Shown here: one piece after another, positions 36,849 through 48,000 of the stretch
Layout: each line of letters begins with the position of its first letter
How positions within the stretch are numbered: position 1 is the first letter of the stretch
NCBI RefSeq assembly: GCF_016097555.1
Contig: NC_054703.1
Location: forward strand, 17,059,969 to 17,123,968
Direction of reading: 5' to 3'
Length of the DNA: 64,000 bases
Origin: Gigantopelta aegis
Taxonomy: Eukaryota > Mollusca > Gastropoda > Neomphalida > Peltospiridae
Notes under the pieces: model-generated
Database searches by the model: none
What the model was told of the DNA's origin: nothing
What the model saw: the letters and a program-made list of their open reading frames with translations, nothing else
Position numbers and translations under genes: made by a program

Positions 36849-37610
36849 TGCACATCTTGAGTATAGGAATAATTACAGCTAACGTCATTCCTGATTGTTA
36901 TGGATCTCATAATCAACAATTTTATGTTACTGGTATAATCAATAATGAGAACAGGACTATTTAAAAGATTACATAATACCAAGGTTTGTGTTCTCATATT
37001 CATATCTATATATACCGGTATAGTCAATAATGAGACTAACACTATTTAAAAGATTACAGGATACATGTTCTCATATTTATATACTGTATATAGTCAATAA
37101 TGAGAATAGGAGTCTGGACTACTTAAAAGATTACAGGATACATGTTCTCATATTTATATACTGGTATATAGTCAATAATGAGAATAGGAGTCTGGACTAT
37201 TTAAAAGATTACAAGGTTTGTGTTCTCATATTCATATTTATATATACCGGTGTATAGTCAATAATGAGAATAGGAGTCTGCACTATTTAAAAGATTACAT
37301 GGTTTGTGTTCTCATATTCATATTTATATATACCGGTGTATAGTCAATAATGAGAATAGGAGTCTGCACTATTTAAAAGATTACATGGTTTGTGTTCTCA
37401 TATTCATATTTATATATACCGGTGTATAGTCAATAATGAGAATAGGAGTCTGCACTATTTAAAAGATTACATGGTTTGTGTTCTCATATTCATATTTATA
37501 TATACCGGTGTATAGTCAATAATGAGAATAGGAGTCTGCACTATTTAAAAGATTACATGGTTTGTGTTCTCATATTCATATTTATATATATAATAATCAA
37601 TAATGAGAAT
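36849..37610. repeat. Linker with ~86-bp repeats, block 2
   Basis: Starts as the block 1 linker, then continues as about eight copies of a unit near 86 bp (TATAGTCAATAATGAGAATA, GGAGTCTGCACTATTTAAAA, GATTACATGGTTTGTGTTCT). The last four copies are almost identical. Confidence 0.9.
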
Positions 37611-37746
37611 GAGAAAATAACACTATTTTAAAGATTACAGGACACATTAGATCACATTCATATTTATTACCCATATGGGCAGTGAGATGCAGGTGAATAT
37701 ATTTTCTATCTCCCCTAGGGAAAGATAGAAGCTATGTTTCCCCACT

Positions 37747-37842
37747 GACGTCATGACGCTAGTTTGGTGACGCCATGACGCTAGTTTTGTGACGCCATGA
37801 CGCTAGTTTGGTGACGTCATGACGCTAGTTTTGTGACATCAT
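37747..37842. repeat. ~23-bp tandem repeat rich in TGACGTCA/TGACGCCA
   Basis: Four to five copies of TGACG(T/C)CATGACGCTAGTTT. Some carry the full CRE palindrome TGACGTCA. Further TGACGTCA-type sites lie at about 38058, 38440 and 38474. Confidence 0.8.
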
Positions 37843-38169
37843 CGTTTCCTCGACTGTCGTCTCGTTGAGATTTTACAAAACATTTAGCTCCACCAGTGTT
37901 TAGTTTTGTTGAAATCGTTTAAGCAATTTGTTCTTGTTAACAATTAAACATGCTCTAAACTCATTTCTTTGTAGTTCATTCACTTCCCACTAGAAACATC
38001 GGTTCATTACGAATGTGACCTCTCTTGCTTACATTTGATTTGTGTACCTAAAGCTTTTGACGTCATTTTCATTTGTGATGTCATCAGTTTCCTCAGACTT
38101 TCTCGTCTTATATATTATACAGTTTGTGTCAAGTAAGAAGTTTAAAGTTTAAATTTCTAAACTATTTAC

Positions 38170-38312
38170 ACTATGGGTAATAAATACAATAACCCACTTG
38201 ATACTCGGAATTACGGATTATCTGTCCCTTGTGGACTTAATGTTGTCAGTCACGGGCCAGATAATCCGTAATTCCTCGTAACTCATAAGTTATTGTCTAT
38301 TTATTACCCCAG
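38170..38312. repeat. Foldback palindrome, arms about 60 bp
   Basis: The left arm contains GGGTAATAAATACAATAAC and GGAATTACGGATTATCTG. The right arm has CAGATAATCCGTAATTCC and GTTATTGTCTATTTATTACC. The loop is about 25 bases. Confidence 0.8.
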
Positions 38313-38741
38313 CGGTCACTCATAACAGGGAAAATATTTTCCATATTTTCTCAGTGAGAAATATTCTGCATTGGTTTAACGAACAATACTATTGGACAAT
38401 TTGACGCTTACAAACCAATGACTTTGTCGGTACTAAAGATGACGTCATCATGATTTGGCAAACACACAAAATGACGTCATGTAGTTTAAAGCGTTTACGG
38501 CTGTCTATTTTTGGTGTTAAATTTATAACAAAATGTCATTTTAATACAATTCCTTATAGATTTTGTAGCAGAATAAAGAACACTTTTGGTTTTTTAGAAT
38601 TATTTATGAACGTGATTAAATTACAAAGTTATAGCAATTCTCAGAAAAGTGCGCAAAGTGGTTTACATCGTTTCTATACAGGTTGGCCTTTCGTGCATGT
38701 GCGTCGAAAATAAAGGATTCTAGAGAAAAAGTAGCTGACTT

Positions 38742-38905
38742 AATAAATAGAATAACAAACTCGGTACCAGTTATTATCAAATTTATGTCCCGAGTGAAAT
38801 AATTTTCATTTGTCACTCGCTAAAGCTCGTGACAACTGAAAATTATTTCACTCGGGACATAAATTTGATAATAACTGATAACTCGTTTATTATCCTCTAT
38901 TTATA
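38742..38905. repeat. Foldback palindrome, arms about 75 bp
   Basis: Arms contain AGTTATTATCAAATTTATGT, CCCGAGTGAAATAATTTTCA and their reverse complements, around a loop near CACTCGCTAAAGCTCGTG. The outer AATAAATAGAATAA and TTATCCTCTATTTAT echo the ends of the 38170 palindrome, so the two may be one family. Confidence 0.8.
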
Positions 38906-39917
38906 TACACTGGTACTGAACAGCAAATCAATTACAAATATCAGTATCAGATATTAGGAATGAAAAATTGCAATATGTGAGCCTCTGGTGAACATAATAC
39001 CTAATTTGTATTTCTAATATATAATACTGATGACATGGGAACACATGTGGGTATCAATATACAGGTATGACGTTATGTTGTTTTCAATGGGAATGACGTC
39101 AAATTAGCACGATGTGCATGACATTTTTTTGTTTTCATAACGCTGGACAACGTTCAATGTAAAGTTGCTATCGATTGTTTTTTGTTTTGGAACCATGAAT
39201 GCATACGTCAATTCTGGTGTGTCTGGAGTATCGCCATGGTACATGTACATTTGCTTACACATCAATAAAAACAGGGTCATGACCTGATTTGTAAACTTAA
39301 GTATCAAATTCTGATATATGTCATCTGAAAAGTATCACATACTTTTATTACATTGGATACACTACCTATTATATGATAAATCATTAAATATACATAATAT
39401 ACATATACACAGACACACATACATGTATACGTATACACACATATACATACACACGTATACATATACACATATACGTTTACATATACCTATATGTACACGT
39501 ATACATGGTGATATGCAGTGCGTATAAACATTTAAAAAAAAAAAAAAATGGATCAAATAAAGTGCTTTTCAAGTATTTTTGCCTATGAGGAGAACTGGTA
39601 TGCATATTATACACTCAAATGAGCATGTGCCTTACTAAAACAAATCTACATCTGTGACTACATGTACATTGCAAACTGTGTACAAATTCTGTTTGTTGTT
39701 GCATAGTCTTTATAAGATCTAAATGTGATCACAAAGATTAAAAGCAGTCAACTAAGTTAGTATTTCACTAACCTGTGTACCCTATACCTGGTTTTGACAT
39801 AGAAATATGTGCGTTGTACTAATTTATGCATACAAAAATGTCACACAATAAAAGTTTTCATACATCTGGTCTTTCTAAAATTTACGGTTAAGCTTACATG
39901 TAGGCCTACATATCCAC
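38906..39917. other. Non-coding stretch
   Basis: A (CATATACA)-type tract at about 39390-39510, otherwise nothing recognised. Confidence 0.4.
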
Positions 39918-40511
39918 CAATCTAATTAAAATTAGCTCCACTATTACATGTGGATCTAAAGACAGCCAGTTGGAGCTCATGTCCACCAATCAAAACCTTA
40001 CTTACAGAATCCTGCCAGTGATTTAAAAATAATTTGAAAACATTCCGAATTATCCTGAGGGTATACGACATGTTTCGTGTGAATTACGAATGCCTTAAAA
40101 CATGTTTTATTTTATAAAATAAATAATTTGTAATGTAAAACTGAAGACTGATTTAGTTTTTTTTTAATTTTATAAATAAATAAATAATTTTTAATGTAAA
40201 ATTGAAGACTGATAACCCACCCCGTACGTATTGGTATGGTTCGCTGTACTGCGGCCACTAAAATAGACTCGCCCGATATTTTTAGAATTTGTATGCTCCC
40301 AAATAACGTTATAAAAGGCGAAGTGTGATTGGTCAATATTTAAATTATTATTTACAGACGAAATGTTACCTGGACATTGGGGACTACGCAGTGTTGTTAG
40401 TTTTAAATCACTGGCAGGATTCTGCAAGTAAGGTTTTGATTGGTGGACATGAGCTCCAACTGGCTGTCTTTAGATCCACATGTAATAGTGGAGCTAATTT
40501 TAATTAGATTG
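39918..40511. mobile_element. MULE-like MITE, copy 2, 594 bp
   Basis: Inverted terminal repeats of about 105 bp. The left starts CAATCTAATTAAAATTAGCT, the right ends AGCTAATTTTAATTAGATTG, and the arms stay complementary through TGGAGCTCATGTCCACCAAT and AATCCTGCCAGTGATTT. A perfect 10-bp direct duplication, ACATATCCAC, flanks it (39908-39917 and 40512-40521). Long terminal repeats and a 9-10-bp duplication fit the Mutator superfamily. No transposase. Confidence 0.85.
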
Positions 40512-40521
40512 ACATATCCAC

Positions 40522-41499
40522 TTACAAAGTTTGTTAACAAATTGACATCAAAGTCCATATATAGGTCAAAGCTTCCTTTTTAATACAGGGAACTGTTGGT
40601 ACATCCTGATAATTAAATACACAATTTGACTTTCAGTCTCGGTCTACTAGGAACTATTCTGCCTACTGTGGCTGTTCGAACGTTTTGTCTTCCCCATATA
40701 CTAAAAATGAGATTTAATCTGTACAATTTGCTAAGAAACGTTTACTGACATAGACATTTATGTATATATATGTGTATATATATGTATATCTGTGTGTGTG
40801 TGTGTGTGTGTCTGTGTGTGTGTGTCTGTGACAGTTACTATATACTATCTATAAAGACTGCATCATATGTAGTCAAGTGTGATAGAAAAAGAACACCCAA
40901 GATGGTGGTAATTTTGACACGGGACAACACAAGTTTGTTCATTACTTAATGATAAACATAAAACTATTGCTGGCGGGGAACATCACATTTAATGAGCGTT
41001 ATTGTTTATGAACCCCAAAAATTATTCAAAATAAAATATGTTTGAAATTTAATTATAAGGATTGTCTGTTATTTATTTTATGTTTGTTGTGGTATGAACA
41101 AAAAAATCATCTAGAAACTGTTGATTCACACAGTTTATGAATGATTTTTTTTGGTTCATACCCCAATGAACATAAAAGAAATAACAAGACAATCCTTAAT
41201 GACATCTCTGTATCTCTAAAGGTAATATCAATCAATTCAGGAATGTAGCGAAATAAGAAACATATTTCTTATTGCATCTGAAATAATACATGAAAAAAAA
41301 TCTGTGGTAAAAAAATGCTCTGGTCCCATACTTGTTAAAAATTGCAGACATCTGCCGATGATGAAACATGGTCACAGTTTGCTCCTTGAAAATGTTGATT
41401 AATTGTTTGAAATGCTAGTTTAAAAATTGACAATTGTTACCGCCCAACTGAGAAATGTTGAAAACACTTTGCAAAATTGAATAAGAATAATAGCACCTG
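40522..41499. other. Non-coding stretch with (TG)n and repeat R2, copy 2
   Basis: A TG-rich tract at about 40790-40830. About 40977-41190 is the second copy of the repeat also seen at 25025-25315, with an internal inverted pair around TTATGAACxxAAAAA and TTTTTTGGTTCATA. Confidence 0.5.
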
Positions 41500-42283
41500 T
41501 TAACCTGGCGGGTGTCGCCAGATATAGCTAGTTTTAAGTTGAATATGAATAATGGCACCTATAAACACACCCACTGGAACCTGGCCGATTCGCCAGATAT
41601 AGCTAGTTTTAAGTTGAATATGAATAATGGCACCTATAAACACACCCACTGGAACCTGGCCGGTGTCGCCAGATATAGCTAGTTTTAAGTTGAATATGAA
41701 TAATGGCACCTATAAACACACCCACTGGAACCTGGCCGATTTGCCAGATATAGCTAGTTTTAAGTTGAATATGAATAATGGCACCTATAAACACACCCAC
41801 CGGAACCTGGCCGGTGTCGCCAGATATAGCTAGTTTTAAGTTGAATATGAATAATGGCACCTATAAACACACCCACTGGAACCTGGCCGATTCGCCAGAT
41901 ATAGCTAGTTTTAAGTTGAATATGAATAATGGCACCTATAAACACACCCACTGGAACCTGGCCGATTTGCCAGATATAGCTAGTTTTAAGTTGAATATGA
42001 ATAATGGCACCTATAAACACACCCACTGGAACCTGGCCGGTGTCGCCAGATATAGCCAGTTTTAAGTTGAATATGAATAATGGCACCTATAAACACACCC
42101 ACTGGAACCTGGCCGGTGTCGCCAGATATAGCTAGTTTTAAGTTGAATATGAATAATGGCACCTATAAACACACCCACTGGAACCTGGCCGATTCGCCAG
42201 ATATAGCTAGTTTTAAGTTGAATATGAATAATGGCACCTATAAACACACCCACTGGAACCTGGCCGGTGTCGCCAGCTAAAAC
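41500..42283. repeat. 75/76-bp minisatellite, about ten copies
   Basis: The unit includes GGCACCTATAAACACACCCA, CTGGAACCTGGCCG and GCCAGATATAGCTAGTTTTA. Two subtypes exist, CCGGTGTCGCC (76 bp) and CCGATTCGCC or CCGATTTGCC (75 bp), which alternate irregularly. Confidence 0.95.
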
Positions 42284-43394
42284 TAGTCTCAAGTAAATGT
42301 TTATTATTTAATAATTTACTGGAGAATATACCACAGACGCTCATTTTCCTGCCACTGCCTACCATTCTTCCTGTCAGGATTATTATATTATCCGAGCGAG
42401 AATGAGGGTAATACATGAATCCTGACACGAGTTTCGAAAAAGTCTGTACAATTCACATGTGAGTGTAATCATTTCTTTATTATCCAAAATATTATTTTTA
42501 TGAATAACAAGCTAGGACCATGTCAAAACGTTTGAAAGGTAACTAAAAAGAGATGACGAAACAGCATCATTTTTGACAAGCATTTACACTGGTGAAGCCA
42601 CATTGAGTTATGACGTCGTTTCACAAAATTACGTCATTCGCTGTGCACGTGATATCATTATGACACACGTGGGTCATACTGGTTATATTTCCCTGAATAT
42701 CTGGAACTATGTGGATAATAAAAAGTATTATTCTGAATTTTAGCACTCAGGAACAGGAAGGTTTTCTGTTAAGTTTTGTCCTACAAAAAGTAGGTCTATT
42801 AAAAGGTAGTGGTGATAGATTTGTATGTTAAATGAAAGCAGATGATGATAATTACTAATGGTGCTAACACAGAAGCTGTTTAAAACTGTACTTAGTCTTA
42901 TGTTTGTTGTATTAATATTTACATTAGTAATAATTATAGTTTTTGGAAAAAATCCTTTTGTAAACCCCCCCCCCCCCCACCCCCCCAACCCATCTAGAAA
43001 TGAAAGAGTCACTGTACAATGATGTTCCTTATTTCCTCTCTCAAATAATATACATGTACATGTATGTTATGTGACTAGTATTGTGTGATGGTATATATAT
43101 ATATATATATATTATGTGACAAATGTGTGATGTAAGCAACAGCCATCTATTCTGTAAATGACATGGTGCCTTATTCACTAAACTCTCGCAACTTTGCAAT
43201 CCCGCAGTGCAATGTTAAAAGACTTGCAAAGAGGATGCTTTGTTGTCTAGCAGAGCCTAAGAGAACTTTGTGAATTAGGCCCATGGTCAATTAACCAATG
43301 AAAAGGGAGCTTTACCATCTAGGTATAGTGTGACTAGACATTTTTTATATAAGTTGATTGTAGTTACTTTAGAAATAATGATATAATGTGGTGA
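42284..43394. other. Non-coding stretch downstream of ABHD2
   Basis: A small hairpin at 42364-42424 (TGTCAGGATTA and GAATCCTGACA), a poly-C tract near 42966 and a (TA)n at 43091-43112. No ABHD2 poly(A) signal was located with confidence. Confidence 0.4.
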
Positions 43395-43748
43395 GGTGAG
43401 ACTGCAACTTAATGTCTGTACACAGTGTGCTGTGTGTGAACTGTGTACACAGTGTGCTGTGCACACAGAACCCGGTATGTGAACTGTGCACACAGAACCC
43501 TGTATGTGAACTGTGTACACAGAACCCTGTATGTGAACTGTGTACACAGTGGCCTGTATGTGAACTATGTACACAGAACCCGGTATGTGAACTGTGTACA
43601 CAGAACTCTGTATGTGAACTGTGTACACAGAACTCTGTATGTGAACTGTGTACACAGAACCCGGTATGTGAACTGTATGTGAACTGCATGTGTACATCGT
43701 GCCTTCTATGTGAACTGTGTACACAGTAACTGCTGCTTCAAGAGGCGT
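43395..43748 (-). repeat. 27-bp palindromic minisatellite in the ABHD2 3' UTR region
   Basis: Units such as GTGAACTGTGTACACAGAAC with period 27 (TGTGTACACA is self-complementary), about eight to ten copies at 43425-43690. On the minus strand the array begins about 20-60 bases after the ABHD2 stop codon at 43749-43751, so it would lie in the 3' untranslated region if the transcript extends that far. Confidence 0.85.
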
Positions 43749-43894
43749 CTATTCCATCATCGTAATGGCATCAGCAAACTGAAGGACTGCTCGGTCAAGC
43801 CACGTGATTGGTGCAGGAGTCATGATCCCGCCTTCAAAGTGACCAAGATGGCCGCCATGCTTTGTAACAGCAAATATACACTTGTCATGAGTAG
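43749..43894 (-). CDS. ABHD2: ABHD2 last exon, catalytic His
   Basis: Acceptor TTCTCTTTCCAG|CTACTC. Codes A-T-H-D-K-C-I-F-A-V-T-K-H-G-G-H-L-G and then P-I-T-W-L-D-R-A-V-L-Q-F to the stop TAG at 43749-43751. It starts in phase 1 and completes the split Ala codon. Confidence 0.92.
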
Positions 43895-45025
43895 CTGGAA
43901 AGAGAATAAACAGAAACACCTTTATGATTGTGTCCATTTTTATCTTCATGATAAATCATCCCCTCTATGACTGATGACTGATGATTTATGAATGAAAACT
44001 GTTTCATGGAAGCAGGTCATGGACGTCAAAACTATTCCCATATCAAATGTCAGACAGAGTCGAGAGGGTGTTAGAGAGGGTGTTAGAGAGGGTGTTTAAT
44101 TAGGCAGTCGTGATTGCTTTCATGATCCACTAGGATCATAACTATGTTTTAACTTTTCTAAAAACAATGTATACTCATCAATTTTTGACCCTGGCATTGA
44201 AAAAAGAAGAAGTTTGTTTTGTTTAACGATACCACTAGAACACATTGATTTATTAATTATCGGCTACTGGATGTCAAACATGTGGTAATTGTAACATATA
44301 CATGTAGTCATTAATAGCAAGGGATCTTTTATATGGACCACCCCATAGACAGGATAGCACATACCACAGCTTATATATACATGTATGTACAGTTGTGGTG
44401 CACTGGCTGGAACGAGAAATAGTCAATGAGTCCACCAACAGAGATCAATCGCAAACCAACTGTGCATCAAGTGAGCGCTTTACCACTGAACTATGTCCCA
44501 CCCCTCCATGGCATAGAAGTGTGTGTGTGTGTATTTGTGTGTGTGTGTGTGTGTGTATTTGTGTGTGTGTGTATGTATGTGTGTGTGTGCGTGTATGTAT
44601 TTGTGTGTGTGTGTGTGTATGTATTTGTGTGTGTGTGTGTGTGTATTTGTGTGTGTGTGTATGTATTTGTGTGTGTTTGTGTGCGCGCGCGTGCCTGTGT
44701 GTGTTTGTATTTGTGTGTGTGTGTGTATTTGTGTGTGTGTGTGTGTGTATGTATGTGTGTGTATGTATGTGTGTGTATGTATTTGTGTGTGTGTGTGTAT
44801 GTATTTGTGTGTGTGTGTGTATATGTATTTGTGTGTGTGTGTGTATTTGTGTGTGTGTGTGTGTGTGTGTGTGTTTGTGTGTGTTTGTATTTGTGTGTGT
44901 GTATTTGTGTGTATGTGTGTATTTGTGTGTGTATGTATTTGTGTGTGTGTGTATTTGTGTGTGTGTGTGTATGTATGTATTTGTGTGTGTATGTATTTGT
45001 GTGTGTGTGTATTTGTGTATGTATT

Positions 45026-45056
<31 letters not shown>

Positions 45057-48000
45057 GTTTGTATTTGTGTGTATTTGTGTGTGTGTTTGTGTGTGTATGT
45101 GTCTGTGTGTATGTGTCTGTGTGTGTGTGTGTGTGTCTGTGTGTGTGTGTCTGTGTGAGTGTGTATAAGTGTGAGTGTGTGTGTTGACACTGAACCCAAC
45201 TCTGAAAATATCCATTGCCTCCACACCCATCCCCCACATCCCCCAGGTGAAAGGCTAATAATGTATAACTGGCTCCTTCAATTGCTGGCATAATCCTACA
45301 TGTACATCTACAACACAATGAGAGTTTCAAAAAACATATTTTCATTTTTGAGGGAGGTACATGTATGTAAGCAACTTGTTGATTTAAGCGCTTTGGATAC
45401 AGATGATATTAAATCTATAAATATCCATTTTTAGGTTAAAAATGGATCATGACACAATTCTTCTCCAGTTAGTTTCAATGAATGAATAAATGAATGAATG
45501 TTTAATGACATCCCAGCACAAAAAATACATCTGCCATTGGGTATCAAACCCAGTTACATGTAGTTTGAATGCAATTTGTATATTTAGTTTATACAATTGT
45601 TATATTTAATTTAATAAGACAAGTTAGCCTTATGCATGATTGGAATTGATTTAATCTAATGCAGTCAGAAACCTATTTGCATCACATGTACAATGTATTA
45701 CAATGTATTCTTAACAATCTTTGAGTGCCATACACAATACTCATACATGTATACATACACAATACTCATACATGTATACATGTATATTGTTGGATACCAG
45801 TACTTTGATAAATCACAGGAAGATTAATTTTTAAGATGTAGCAGCTACTGAATTAAGGTATTTAGAACTTAGAGGTGTCGGTGAGCCTTATGTCTTATGC
45901 TTAAGAATATGTCTGTGGAATCATGGACTGGACAACCCTCATGTTGGCTTTGCTGTTATTACCTGCATAACGTTTGGCAGTTTCTTGTAGGACTGATGGC
46001 ACAAGAGGATCATCCTCCGCATTCAGCACGAACATCGGGATATCTATCTGAAATATAATTAACATATTGATGACTATGCTGTATTTGATGATTATACTGT
46101 ACTGGATAACTATGTTGTGTTTGATGATTATACTGACCTGGATAACTATGTTGTATTTGAGAATTATACTGTACTGGATACCTATGTTGTATTTGAGAAT
46201 TATACTGTACTGGATAACTATGCTGTATTTGAGAATTATACTGTACTGGATAACTATGCTGTATTTGAGAATTATACTGTACTGGATAACTATGCTGTAT
46301 TTGAGAATTATACTGTACTGGATAACTATGCTGTATTTGAGAATTATACTGTACTGGATAACTATGTTGTATTTGAGAATTATACTGTACTGGATAACTA
46401 TGTTGTATTTGAGAATTATACTGTACTAGATAACTAGAGCACACCGACTTATTAATCATTGACTATTGGGTGTCAAACATTTAGAAATTTAAACATATAG
46501 TCAGGGATGGAACCCACTACATTTTTCCATTAGTAGCAAGGGATCTTTCATGGTGCATCATCCCACAACAGGATAGCACATACCACAGCCTTTGATAAAT
46601 GGGGATCAATCCCAAACTGACCATACATTATGCTAATGCTTTACTGATGGGGTACGTCCTGCCCCTCACTATACAGTTTGGGTGTTGGTGTAGGTAATAA
46701 TGGCATGCTTCCATCAGAGAACTGTTCAAGCACGCCTGTCTGGGGTACAACCTTTGAGTTTGTCTGAGAGTTCTGTCCATGACAGTGAGTACACTTTGGT
46801 CTATGTCATGATCCTCACTATACAGTTAATGCCAATTCATTCGTTTGTCTGTGATGCAAATGAAGCACGAAGCTGACCGATAATCACCAACTGATAATCA
46901 CTAATGGCCCTGTCACACTGTTGCGTATCGTACTAGCGTATGTCAGCGTATGAAAAATATCACTCATACGCTGGTATACGCTGACATATGCTAGGGGTAA
47001 GTGAGGCATAGGTTGTATACATTTGAAGCACGGTGGCATACGCTGGCATATGGTGAGGTAGAACATTATTTTTAAACATGTTTAAAAATGTTGTGTGTAC
47101 TCCGACGTATGTTTATACGCTAAGCATACGTTAGGCAGACGCTGAAAATGCTAGAGGTAAGCTAGAGGTACGTGACTCCTAGGTCGAGTACGCTGGTCGT
47201 ACGCTGACATGAAGGTGTACCGTATAGCTAGCGTATTGATAGCGCATGAGTAACGTACTTCTAACGTATGTCTGACATATCTGCAACGTATATAGACATC
47301 TTGGCGTATGCCTGACAATTGAATAACATTATTAACGTACAACTAGCGTATGATTGGCGTCAGGCCAGCTTATACCCAGTGTATTGCCAGCGTTTTGAGA
47401 AAGTGTACATATAGGTTCCCATTTCTAGCTCTTCTTCACTTCTTCGTGGACCTCGACGAGAGACGATGGAGGTAGCTCTTCTCCAAAACCAGCATGATCT
47501 GATGAATTTGGCAGTTCACCACATCCAAGACTGCCCTTGATATAGGCACTTTGTCATGTGATCGAGATATGCTGGACATACGCAGTTCATACGCTACTCA
47601 TACGCTAGCCATACGCAGAGTAACGCTGGCCATAGGTTAACATTTCCTGACATTTGCTGGTCATACGCTACTCATAGGTTAAATACAGTAAGTATACGCA
47701 CAATTCTGCATTTTCAAGGGCTTCTTGTGCGTATGAAAATTATTTTATGAATTTTCATACGCAACTCATATGTTTCTCTCATACGCTATAGTGTGACAGG
47801 GCCATAACTGATGATCACTAACTGATAATAACTGATGATCACTAACTGATGATCACTAACTGATAATAACTGATGATCACTAACTGATGATCTCTGATGA
47901 TCACTAACTTACTGATAATCACTAACTGATGATCACCAACTGATGATATCTAACTGATGATCGCTGATGATTACTGATGATAACTTAACTGATGATCACT

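Noticed and set aside
44395-45345. Long open frames on both strands (up to 284 codons) of Cys-Val or His-Thr repeats
   Set aside because: They come from the (TG)n array; the composition is that of a microsatellite and no domain is present.
46010-46459. 149-codon frame with Y-P-V-Q-Y-N-S-Q-I-Q-H-S repeats
   Set aside because: Read-through of the 36-bp array. It also crosses the real ABHD2 splice acceptor at 46047 in a different frame.
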